Source: Planctomycetota bacterium
GTDB lineage: Bacteria > Planctomycetota > Planctomycetia > Gemmatales > HRBIN36
NCBI GenBank assembly: GCA_014584395.1
Contig: JACTMY010000016.1
Coordinates: forward strand, 1-64,000
Direction: 5' to 3'
DNA: 64,000 nucleotides
Position numbers and translations under genes: made by a program. Position 1 is the first letter of the stretch. Each line of letters opens with the position of its first letter. The notes under the pieces are model-generated. The model was not told the DNA's origin. It did no database searches and worked only from the letters and a program-made list of their open reading frames with translations. Below are positions 46,838 through 54,518 of this stretch, piece after piece.

Positions 46838-48427
46838 CTATGGCCCTAGCCAGCGGATGGGAAGCCGATCCGTTCCCATGCGAGCGCCCATGGGTAAATG
46901 AGCCAGCCAGGCCTGATGCAGCAGGGGCAGCCAATGCTCCTCCAGCAGATCCGTGGCTGGCCCCATCATCTCCGTCGTGACTTGCACGGTGAGGCTGGGC
47001 GGCCGCTGGCGCTGCCGTTGATGCAGGAGTTGGATCCAGGTGAAAGCCCCTGGCTCTGCCGTCCAGGGAAACGTGTAATGCCAATAATAAATCGTGAGCG
47101 TTCGGCCGCCGCCGATGCGATATCGAAAGCGCTCCGCCGCGGCTCCCTCTGGCCCCAGCGGGATGAGGCGATGATAGGAACGATCCTCCGTGCCGCCTCC
47201 CGCATCACGAACGCAGACTTCCGGGTGATGTTCGCGATCGAGCCCCTGTTTGGAATAAGAAGCATACAGACCGAAGGTCAGCCCTTGATTCGATGAACGG
47301 TAAGTCCGATGCAAGTAAGCATCGGCAAAGCTCAGTTTCGCGGCGTATTGGTTTGAAAGGACATTATCCTTGCCGCTCAAACTGACGTTATCCTTCGTGA
47401 ATTGAAAGGGGAACTCGCTCAGCGGTTTTTCCAAGTTGGAATACACCAGCTCATCGGCTTGCCGTACGTGCTCGATCAAGGCCCATTGCACGCCGTGCGC
47501 CAGCAAAAAGAAAGCACAGATCGGCGTCCAGCTAAGATGTCTAGCTGGAGCGGGAAGGACCGATTCTCTCTCCGCAGTGACTTGGTCGACAGCGGTGTCG
47601 TTCGACTTGGAGCCTATCAGCCATCGGCTGACGAACAGAAAGAGCAACAACCCGACGGGTAGCGTAAACAAAGCTGGCAGGTCATGCATCCAGCCTGTGA
47701 AAATCGAGGGGCCAAACCAGCGTATCCCCATCGCCATCAGCACGACGCGGGCGACGTTGGCCAACAGGGCACAAGGCAGCGCGGAGAGCACAAGCAGCGT
47801 GCCCTTGAAGCGATTTAACTGAGATAAATGGGCCAGCAAAAAGGCTAAGGCCAGAAAGGCCACGATCTGCCGCAGGCCGCTGCATTCTTCAGCGACGAGC
47901 AAAGGCTGTTCAATACCGGCCAGGTACAGCGTGTGGCCGCGTTGATAGATGACCCAAAAGAGACTCAGCAGCCCGGCACTGATTTGACTCACCGCGTCTT
48001 GCAGCCAGACGGCGATAGAGCTGGTCCAGGTGACGGGCAAGGGGAACATGAAGAATAGAAAGAAGATGGGCACCATGTAATGCCGGGCCGTGGCGGAACC
48101 GCCGAGATAGATGGCCAGGCCGCGGAGCAGAAGAACCAATCCCGCGAAGTCGAGCAAGGGCCAGGGGGTCACCTGAGCGGTGAGATGAAGGATAAGACCG
48201 GCCAGCATCTCCGCACTGCCCAGCCAAGGTTGAGCGTCGGCGAGCTTGATGCGGCGCGACACGCGCCAAGCCAGCCAACCCGCGATGACGGGAACCAGCC
48301 AGCCGTGTGAGTAATTCGGATCCGTCTGCCATGACTCCATGAGCAGCGTCATGGTGGGCAGGTAAAGTCCGATTAGTCCCAGTCCCGTGATGATCCAGCC
48401 CAGATGAAGTAGACCGATCGCCTTCAT
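46838..48427 (-). CDS. Exosortase with fused EpsI-like (DUF3485) C-terminal domain
   Basis: 529 residues from the ATG at 48427, preceded by GAGGAA; a longer frame to 48673 is not credible. About eight transmembrane helices cover residues 1-330. The exosortase catalytic set is complete: Cys182 in AEECSGLRQ, Arg227 in LLANVARVVLMA and His248 in TGWMHDLPALF. Residues ~360-529 are soluble and contain HHPEVCVRDAGGG, RIGGGRTLTIYYWHYTFPW, resembling EpsI, usually a separate protein. The enzyme is thought to cleave PEP-CTERM sorting signals at the membrane and attach or release the substrate protein. Two PEP-CTERM genes start divergently 486 bases away, matching the usual pairing. Confidence 0.93.
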   Translation of the reverse strand: MKAIGLLHLGWIITGLGLIGLYLPTMTLLMESWQTDPNYSHGWLVPVIAGWLAWRVSRRIKLADAQPWLGSAEMLAGLILHLTAQVTPWPLLDFAGLVLLLRGLAIYLGGSATARHYMVPIFFLFFMFPLPVTWTSSIAVWLQDAVSQISAGLLSLFWVIYQRGHTLYLAGIEQPLLVAEECSGLRQIVAFLALAFLLAHLSQLNRFKGTLLVLSALPCALLANVARVVLMAMGIRWFGPSIFTGWMHDLPALFTLPVGLLLFLFVSRWLIGSKSNDTAVDQVTAERESVLPAPARHLSWTPICAFFLLAHGVQWALIEHVRQADELVYSNLEKPLSEFPFQFTKDNVSLSGKDNVLSNQYAAKLSFADAYLHRTYRSSNQGLTFGLYASYSKQGLDREHHPEVCVRDAGGGTEDRSYHRLIPLGPEGAAAERFRYRIGGGRTLTIYYWHYTFPWTAEPGAFTWIQLLHQRQRQRPPSLTVQVTTEMMGPATDLLEEHWLPLLHQAWLAHLPMGARMGTDRLPIRWLGP

Positions 48428-48912
48428 GTGGCGTTCCTCAAGTTGCATCCATGCTGCCCTTTCTTTACCGCTTTTGCCCAATTTGAGCAAGATGACCTGG
48501 CGAGGGCAGGCCAAAGGCTTAGCGACTTGATGGAAAGCAAATCCTCCAAGTTGGGCCATGTCATTGGTCGAATGTGACGATATCCACTCTTCGGCAAGGG
48601 GGAGCGCATGATCACGCAAATGCAGGCTGGACCGATGATGAGTGAAGCCAAGTGAGTTAGGTAAATGGCCCAAAAGGGGTGAGATGTGAGCGAATCATCC
48701 ATCCTGCTCGTCAAGGCGAAGCCAGCCTTCGACTTGAGCTTGCATTTTTGGGCGGTTTGATTACAAGGACGTTGGAGCAAGTATTCCGCTCGCGGCTCGT
48801 GAAACCTCTTGATGCACACCCTTAGACGATTCCCCCTGAGTGTTAAATCCAACGGGAAGGACCCGGGGCCGGACCGCGTCCTTCGAACACGCCATTCTTA
48901 TGGAGAAGTGGC
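48428..48912. other. Intergenic region between exosortase and PEP-CTERM genes
   Basis: 485 bases with no credible gene. It must hold the divergent promoters. An inverted repeat GAAGGAC (48856-48862) / GTCCTTC (48878-48884) with an inner GGAC-CGC-GTCC hairpin sits about 30 bases before the plus-strand start and could be a regulatory hairpin. No sigma-54 promoter of convincing quality was found on the plus strand here. Confidence 0.5.
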
Positions 48913-49719
48913 ATGCGTATTCATGGTTTATCGAACTTGCTGATTCTTTGGGGAACCATGCTGCCCTTCTGCTCACTGCAGGCGGACCCCATCAATTTGA
49001 TGGCGGGCAACATGACCCACTTTACCCTGCATTCGACCGGCAGCCTGCTCAACGATGGCAACGGCATCGTGACCATCACCTTTGGTCCGTCCAACATGAC
49101 CTACGTCAACAATGGTCCCGTCGCGGCGGTGCCGACCGGCTTCCAAACGTTCCAATTTTCCGTCGCTTCGGTGGCCTACCCGGTGGGAGAACCGCTGCCA
49201 AACCCGGTCAATTTTCCGATCAACGTCATGACGCCCTTTTCGATGAACTTCGGCTCGGGCCAAGCGGACTTCATGGGGCATCTCACCGTTGCCTCCGTGC
49301 AACACGCCATCAATGAATCGCCCTCGACCGGCATGGGTTCGGTCAACATGTCGCCCTATCCCGCCATCGCTCCCGGGCCGTACGGCGTCACCTTGCTCGG
49401 CAGCGCCCTGCTGACGAACAATCAATCCGCCGAGGATCTTTCGCTCTTTACCTCCGCGGCGGGCGGCGGCTTGTTTGCCATTCAATTGGCGAGCAGCGAT
49501 CTCTGGACGCAAATGCTGAACGTCTTCGACTACGGCGGCACTGTCGAGGGGCAGGGTGCCTTCCTTTTGATCGGCGGCTACATCGACGACAACAATGGCG
49601 GCGGCGGTTCCGAAATTCCCGAGCCGACGACGCTCCTGGCCTGGGGCGGCGCCATGGCCCTGGGCGGTTGGTATGGCCGGCGCCGCGGTTGGTTCGCAGC
49701 GCTAGCGAATCGGATTTAA
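48913..49719 (+). CDS. PEP-CTERM surface protein A
   Basis: 268 residues with an N-terminal signal peptide (MRIHGLSNLLILWGTMLPFC then SLQADP). The body is beta-rich and low in charge (FTLHSTGSLLNDGNGIVTIT, FMGHLTVASVQHAI), without a recognised enzyme motif. The C-terminus is a classic PEP-CTERM signal: IPEPTTLLAW from residue 235, a hydrophobic helix, then YGRRRG. It should be exported, handled by the exosortase encoded divergently, and displayed or released. A Gly/Asn-rich linker (DDNNGGGGSE) precedes the signal. The next gene encodes a related protein, its start 51 bases after this stop. Confidence 0.93.
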   Translation: MRIHGLSNLLILWGTMLPFCSLQADPINLMAGNMTHFTLHSTGSLLNDGNGIVTITFGPSNMTYVNNGPVAAVPTGFQTFQFSVASVAYPVGEPLPNPVNFPINVMTPFSMNFGSGQADFMGHLTVASVQHAINESPSTGMGSVNMSPYPAIAPGPYGVTLLGSALLTNNQSAEDLSLFTSAAGGGLFAIQLASSDLWTQMLNVFDYGGTVEGQGAFLLIGGYIDDNNGGGGSEIPEPTTLLAWGGAMALGGWYGRRRGWFAALANRI

Positions 49720-49769
49720 ATCATCCTGGACTGGGGTGGATGATTCACGATTGCATGAGGGATGACGAG

Positions 49770-50750
49770 ATGGCTACGAGATCCTTGGTTCGGCTGATAG
49801 GCGTTTGTGGGTTGTCGCTGGCCCTGACCTGGGGCTTGGTCGCGGACACCATGAACATCACCCAGATGAGCGGCACATTTGGGCCGATGACGCTCTCCTC
49901 CAATGGCTCGCAGCTCACGCTGCACTTCAACGAGTCCATCGGCTCCGTCCTGCAAATCAACAACGCCAACGTGGCCGGTCCGCTGCCCTCGTTCTCCTTG
50001 CCCGTCATGACCCTCAATCGCTATCCCAACGTCGGCCAACTCGGCGGCCTGGGCTATCACAACTTTGTCCCGAATGGCAGTTTCCCTCAAGGCTTGACCG
50101 TCGGTTTCAGCAACGGCAATGGCGTCTTCAACCTGACCATGAATGCGGCGGGTTTTGCCGCGGGGCAACTCACGCCCGACCAGCTCAACGCCATTGGCAC
50201 GGGCCTGCTCACTTACGACCAGCTTCCCCCGAGGCAGCTTGACCTCTTGGGGCTGATGAAGCTCGATGGCAGTTCCGATCCGATCATCAGCGGCAGCACG
50301 ACCGGCACGCTCTCGGTCTCCCTGATGGCTTTGCCCGGCCAGGATTTTCAGGCGCTGCTTCTCTCCGACGTTGGCGGCAGCATGGAAGTCACCGCGGCCT
50401 TCAATCTGATTGGCAATTGGGAACTGATCATGGCGCCCAATGATGATGACAACCCCAATCCTAATCCCGATTCAAATCCCAACCCCGACAGCGATCCCAC
50501 GAACGATACCGACCCAGATGTTGCCAACGGTGACGATGGCTCTGGCCGCGGCGGTTCGGGTGGGGACGACGATGGCGGTCAACCCGGCGGCGGCCTGCCC
50601 GGCAGCGGGCCAGGGGGCGACCTGCCCCCAGGAGATGGCGGTGGCACGACCACGACCATCCCCGAAGTGCCCGAACCCGCCACGATGCTCCTCTGGGGCG
50701 GCATCGTCGTGGCCGGCGGGATCATGGCCCAGCGGCGGCGTCGGCGCTAG
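49770..50750 (+). CDS. PEP-CTERM surface protein B with acidic Asn/Asp/Pro/Gly linker
   Basis: 326 residues from the ATG at 49770, seven bases after GAGGGA. Signal peptide MATRSLVRLIGVCGLSLALT. The core (about 25-225; GTFGPMTLSSNGSQLTLHF, LSVSLMALPGQDFQALLLSD) has the same beta-rich layout as protein A and is probably a paralogue. A low-complexity linker of about 70 residues (PNPNPDSNPNPDSDPTND, then Gly-rich) follows. The end is a PEP-CTERM signal: VPEPATMLLWGG from about residue 300, a helix, and RRRRR. The acidic repeat linker could space the domain from the cell surface or bind cations. A strong terminator follows. Confidence 0.93.
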   Translation: MATRSLVRLIGVCGLSLALTWGLVADTMNITQMSGTFGPMTLSSNGSQLTLHFNESIGSVLQINNANVAGPLPSFSLPVMTLNRYPNVGQLGGLGYHNFVPNGSFPQGLTVGFSNGNGVFNLTMNAAGFAAGQLTPDQLNAIGTGLLTYDQLPPRQLDLLGLMKLDGSSDPIISGSTTGTLSVSLMALPGQDFQALLLSDVGGSMEVTAAFNLIGNWELIMAPNDDDNPNPNPDSNPNPDSDPTNDTDPDVANGDDGSGRGGSGGDDDGGQPGGGLPGSGPGGDLPPGDGGGTTTTIPEVPEPATMLLWGGIVVAGGIMAQRRRRR

Positions 50751-50780
50751 ATCGGTCCTATCCATCTAATTGTTTTGCCT

Positions 50781-50811
50781 AAAGCACAGGATGACCATCC
50801 TGTGCTTTTTT
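50781..50811 (+). terminator. Strong intrinsic terminator of the PEP-CTERM operon
   Basis: AAGCACAGGATG and CATCCTGTGCTT form a perfect 12-base stem with a 2-base loop core, followed by a T-run. It ends the two-gene PEP-CTERM transcript 30 bases after the stop codon. Confidence 0.93.
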
Positions 50812-51325
50812 GTCATCTGAACGGACATGATTTGGCAATCTGGTCCTCGAACCAACGTGCTCATCGGTTTGAACTGGCCGTGAAACGATCAATCATTTTC
50901 CTTACGCAGCAAGCACTTAAGTGTGCTTTCTACAAAGCCGCAAACTCCCTAGTGCGAGCTCGTGAAAACTGCATTTCAAACCCTAAGCGCCAGCGCGATT
51001 GTGTCAGCGACCAAAGCGGCGAGCCGAGGGACGTAAGTCCCCGGATACTGCTTCTGGCTGCACGGCAAAGGCTGGACCGCGACCTACGACTGCACCGAAA
51101 GCCGCACCCCGGCACGGTCCCAACTCCCTCTTTGCTGGTCTCTTTGATGAGGTGAGTCTTGTTGTTGCTGATGATCTCGCGACAACGCCGCTGGACGCCC
51201 TTGACCTTTATGCCCAAACTCGATTTAGGCACGCGAAGAAGTCAGCAACAGCATTTCCCTGGGTCGTGACTGCTTTTTTGAACAGGATTTGCAGCCACCG
51301 AAACCATCTTCCCCAGGCAGAGAGG
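50812..51325. other. Intergenic region with planctomycete-type hairpin repeat
   Basis: About 510 bases between the PEP-CTERM terminator and the next gene, which is on the other strand. The open frame at 50775-51155 has no ribosome-binding site and arises from repetitive sequence, so I do not call it a gene. The region contains the GGGAC-GTAA-GTCCC hairpin described separately. Otherwise nothing recognisable. Confidence 0.6.
51024..51044. repeat. GNRA-capped hairpin, probable dispersed intergenic repeat
   Basis: CCG-A-GGGAC-GTAA-GTCCC-CGG folds into an 8-base-pair stem with a bulged A and a GTAA tetraloop. Together with the preceding CCCTAAGCGCCAGCGCG it resembles intergenic repeats I recall from planctomycete genomes; only one copy is visible here, so repetitiveness is from memory, not from this window. 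Confidence 0.5.
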
Positions 51326-51934
51326 TCAGCTCATCATGACGACGCCCGGGGGTACTTCGCCGCGGCAAAAGGCCTCCCGATGCTGCGGGTTGCTCAGTTC
51401 GATCTGGAAAGGAATCCATTGGCCGTCCTTGAGGACCGCCATCCACCATGGCCCGGCCGCATCGTCCCCGAATTGCCAGAGGATGTGGAAACCCTCTTCG
51501 TTCGAAAAGCCTTCGCCATCAGCCTGGATGATGCCGCCGACTTGTTCGCGGATCGCCTCCTTGACCTGGCCCAGGATGTCCCAGCCGCCCTCGACGTCGA
51601 CGCCGCTGAGGAGCTGAAACGCATAGATCGTCTTGACCGTTGGCAGGTAGTCGACCAGCCAGGCGGCAGCGCTGCGCGGCTCTCCCTCCTCCGCCTCGAT
51701 CAGGAACTCATCCAGTTCGTTGGCGGCCACGTCGCTGGCATCGGTGGTGCTGCGTTCAATGTCGGTGATCTCGATGTCATCGGCGTGGGAAAGCAGCAAA
51801 CGCTCCCAGGCCTCCTCGGGGCCGGCTTCCAAGGTCAGCTTGGCGGGCCAGTTGCTCCGGACCAGGGCTTCCTGAAGCTTGGCCAGTGAAGGAATTCGCA
51901 GCGATGGCGAGAGCACCCGAATGTAATAACCCAT
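51326..51934 (-). CDS. Conserved hypothetical protein, no recognised family
   Basis: 202 residues, from MGYYIRVLSPS. No signal peptide, membrane helix or nucleotide-binding motif. It has an acidic middle segment (ANELDEFLIEAEEGEP) and a structured C-terminal half with VKTIYAFQLLSGVDVEGGW, HILWQFGDDAAGPWWMAVLK and DGQWIPFQIEL, i.e. aromatic-rich strands reminiscent of small cytoplasmic immunity or SMI1-like proteins, though I cannot confirm that. Codon usage matches neighbours. Isolated, with ~500 empty bases downstream on the PEP-CTERM side. Confidence 0.6.
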   Translation of the reverse strand: MGYYIRVLSPSLRIPSLAKLQEALVRSNWPAKLTLEAGPEEAWERLLLSHADDIEITDIERSTTDASDVAANELDEFLIEAEEGEPRSAAAWLVDYLPTVKTIYAFQLLSGVDVEGGWDILGQVKEAIREQVGGIIQADGEGFSNEEGFHILWQFGDDAAGPWWMAVLKDGQWIPFQIELSNPQHREAFCRGEVPPGVVMMS

Positions 51935-52136
51935 GAAAATAACTTAATCAGTTGCCTGGGTGCATGCCAGTGGATTCAAGCTCAACGCAAGGGGAATACA
52001 TCGGCCTTGGCCGCGAGGGTCGCAGGGCGGTTCCGCGGCGCGAGCGGCTGCAAACACAAAGCCCGCGAAGAGGGGCTCTTCGAGGGCTTCATGATGGAAA
52101 CCACGATCAGCGGCCAAAGTGCGGCAGCGCCGCGGC

Positions 52137-53648
52137 TTACGCCCCGGCGGGGTCCTTGCCATCGACCCAGGGGCCGGCCAGTTTTTGATAGGCTGGCGGC
52201 GACAGCGTGCAGCCGGCATCGCCTGCTTCCCAGCCCATGATGTGGTTGGGTTTGCCGCCGCTGCGGCTGCGGTTTTCCCAGCCGGCGGCCCAGTGGCCGT
52301 TGCCGGGCACGACTTTGTTTTGCTCCTTGTCCCAGCCCATGACCTGGCCTTCGCGGTAGCTTTGCACGCCCAGGGCGACGGTGGTGAAGGCGGCGGCGCC
52401 CAGTTCGGGGGTGGAGAGCGTTTCCCGGTTGCGCGACCGCACGCATTCGAAGAAGTTTTCCCACAGGGCCTTCGTGTCGCCGTCCCAGCCTTGCGGCGCT
52501 TCGCACTTGACCATTTCGCCCTTGATGCGGTCTTCGAGGCGAGCGGGGATGCCCGCGCCGCCGGCCGGGTTGTCCGGGATGATTTCGAACCCGCCCTTGA
52601 CGAACTTGATCGTGCCGAGCCGGCCGCGAATGACCTCCTCGATGGGATAGCGGTTGATCATGGTGGCGGTGATGATGAGCTGGCAGCCTTCCTCATAATC
52701 GGCGACGACGGTGGCGACGTCGGGCACGTCCCGCCCGTCATATTCGAGGAAGATGCCGCCCGCGCCGACGACCCGGGCCGGATAGCGGACGCCCATGGCC
52801 GCGATCAGGTGGGTCGTCTGATGGACGAAGAGGTCGGTGAACATGCCGCCGCCGAAGGGCCAATAGCAGCGCCATTGGCCGTAGAGGGCGCGGTCGAAGT
52901 CCATCTTCGGTCCGATGGGAACGCCTTTGACCACTTCGAAGGCATGGCCCAGGAACATGTCCCAATCGATCGTTTTGGGGTTCATGTCCTTGGTGAGCTT
53001 GTAATAGCGCCACTGGCCGACGGCGGAGTTGCGGTAATAGCTGGTCTGCGCCTGGGCGACGTGGCCGATCTTGCCTTTCTTGATGTAGTCGTAAGCGGTC
53101 ATCCAGGTGGGGTCGGCCATGGACTGCACGCCCACGGTCATGACGCGGTTGTATTTTTTCATCGCCTGGACGACGGCCTGGGCTTCCTCGATGGTGCGCG
53201 TCATCGGCTTTTCGCAGAAGACGTCCTTGCCCGCGGCGGCGGCGTCGATGGACATCTTGGCGTGCCAATGGTCCGGCGTGGCGATACAGACGACGTCCAC
53301 TTCCTTCAGTTCGAGCAGCTTGCGGTAGTCCTTGGTGACGTGCTTGGCGTCGTCGGGATTCAAGCCGCAGGCCTGGGCGGCGGGGTAGAGGCCGCGTTTG
53401 ACGTCGTCGTTGCCATTCCAGACGTCGCAAACGCCGACGTGGTCCACCGGTTTGCCCGCTTCCTTCATGCGGGTGATGATGGGGATGTGGCTATTGCGAT
53501 CAAGCATCCGGCCGCCGGTGCCGAGGTAGGCGATGCCGATGCGTTCGTTGGCCCCGAGGATGCGGCCATACGCAGAGGCGGGCAAGGCGATGGCGGCGGC
53601 GGACAGGGCGGAAGCGCCGAGGAAGCGGCGGCGATTGGGTTGCGACAT
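52137..53648 (-). CDS. TAT-exported Gfo/Idh/MocA-family oxidoreductase
   Basis: 503 residues from the ATG at 53648, five bases after GGGAGG; the frame continues upstream to 53798 but without export signal. The N-terminus has a twin-arginine signal, NRRRFLGASALSAAAIALPA. The Rossmann fold begins with RIGIAYLGTGGR (about 36-47) and continues to VVCIATPDHWHAKMSIDAA; the typical CEKPMT motif is at about 145-150, with the catalytic lysine. The C-terminal alpha/beta domain (from about 160) is the common Gfo type. Such secreted oxidoreductases are abundant in planctomycetes and probably act on sugars or inositols with bound NAD(P). Substrate not predictable. Confidence 0.92.
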   Translation of the reverse strand: MSQPNRRRFLGASALSAAAIALPASAYGRILGANERIGIAYLGTGGRMLDRNSHIPIITRMKEAGKPVDHVGVCDVWNGNDDVKRGLYPAAQACGLNPDDAKHVTKDYRKLLELKEVDVVCIATPDHWHAKMSIDAAAAGKDVFCEKPMTRTIEEAQAVVQAMKKYNRVMTVGVQSMADPTWMTAYDYIKKGKIGHVAQAQTSYYRNSAVGQWRYYKLTKDMNPKTIDWDMFLGHAFEVVKGVPIGPKMDFDRALYGQWRCYWPFGGGMFTDLFVHQTTHLIAAMGVRYPARVVGAGGIFLEYDGRDVPDVATVVADYEEGCQLIITATMINRYPIEEVIRGRLGTIKFVKGGFEIIPDNPAGGAGIPARLEDRIKGEMVKCEAPQGWDGDTKALWENFFECVRSRNRETLSTPELGAAAFTTVALGVQSYREGQVMGWDKEQNKVVPGNGHWAAGWENRSRSGGKPNHIMGWEAGDAGCTLSPPAYQKLAGPWVDGKDPAGA

Positions 53649-53887
53649 GGAAACCTCCCATGGAGTAAGACAAAGGCGGGACGAAGGACCCGCTCCCGGG
53701 TCCGAGGCATGGCTCATTATCCCAAGTGCGGCAGGGAAAGCCAAGTAAGAAAGCAGAGGGAAGCGAGTCGAACGACCGGCCCTGAGCGCGGCGGACAACC
53801 CGGCAATAAATGTCCTTGACCCCTTTTCCTGGGCCCCACCATAATGAACGGGCTTTTCATATGAGCCAATAACGGGGGAGATCGACC

Positions 53888-54397
53888 ATGGTCATCGTTC
53901 ATCGACAGGTCTGGCGGCTCGGCGGGGTCATGGGGAGCTTGTTCGTCCTCCTGGCTGGCACGCTTTCTGCCGAGGGGCAGGATCAAAAGGAACAGCAGAA
54001 GTTGGCCAAGATCGTCCTGGCTCGGGACGAGCACGTGGGGCACACGGGGCTGACCTCGAAGAACAACGTCTATCACCTCAAGGCCAAGGAAGAACAGACG
54101 GTGTTTCGGACGAGGCTGCGCTTCAAGGCACGCGGCGACAAGAGCACCGACACGGCGGGGGAAATCATGGTCAGCATGGACGGTGTGACGTGGCGGCGGG
54201 CGGGAAACTGGACCAAATACAGCATGCAGATTGCGGCCAAGAAGGAAGATTGGCATCTGCTGCAACTCAGCTCGCTGCCGCGCACCTGGAAGGGCAATGA
54301 GATCATGGTGCGTTTTTCCTACCGCGAGGGCAAGGATCAACTCAACATTTATGAAGTGATTTGGGAGAATCCCGAGCTGGCCAAGGAAGATAAATGA
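53888..54397 (+). CDS. Small secreted hypothetical protein
   Basis: 169 residues starting nine bases after GGGGGAGATCGACC. Signal peptide at about 1-31 (WRLGGVMGSLFVLLAGTLSA). The mature protein is basic and beta-rich, with TEEQTVFRTRLRFKARGDKS-like alternation and IMVRFSYREGKDQLNIYEV, but contains no motif I recognise. It is transcribed away from the Gfo/Idh/MocA gene. Codon usage like neighbours. Role unknown. Confidence 0.65.
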   Translation: MVIVHRQVWRLGGVMGSLFVLLAGTLSAEGQDQKEQQKLAKIVLARDEHVGHTGLTSKNNVYHLKAKEEQTVFRTRLRFKARGDKSTDTAGEIMVSMDGVTWRRAGNWTKYSMQIAAKKEDWHLLQLSSLPRTWKGNEIMVRFSYREGKDQLNIYEVIWENPELAKEDK

Positions 54398-54446
54398 CGT
54401 TTGGTCGTGAGTGGCAATCCGCTCAAACGGACAAGATGCAGATAAG

Positions 54447-54462
54447 CGGCACTTCATTTGCT
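54447..54462 (+). promoter_or_regulatory. Candidate sigma-54 promoter of the DUF2254 gene
   Basis: CGGCACTTCATTTGCT matches 10 of 12 positions of TGGCACG-N4-TTGCW and keeps the GG and GC doublets at the right spacing with a perfect TTGCT. The start codon is 57 bases downstream. Confidence 0.45.
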
Positions 54463-54518
54463 AGAGTGAATAGGTTGATGCGGGGGTCGGCGCCGAGGAG
54501 CACTAGGAACATGACTTT

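Noticed and set aside
48447-48466. Sigma-54-like element before the exosortase
   Set aside because: A transcription start there would fall inside the ribosome-binding site of the exosortase gene, and two core positions deviate.
50775-51155. 126-codon plus-strand frame after the PEP-CTERM operon
   Set aside because: It begins in the terminator, has no ribosome-binding site and is made from repeat-like intergenic sequence.
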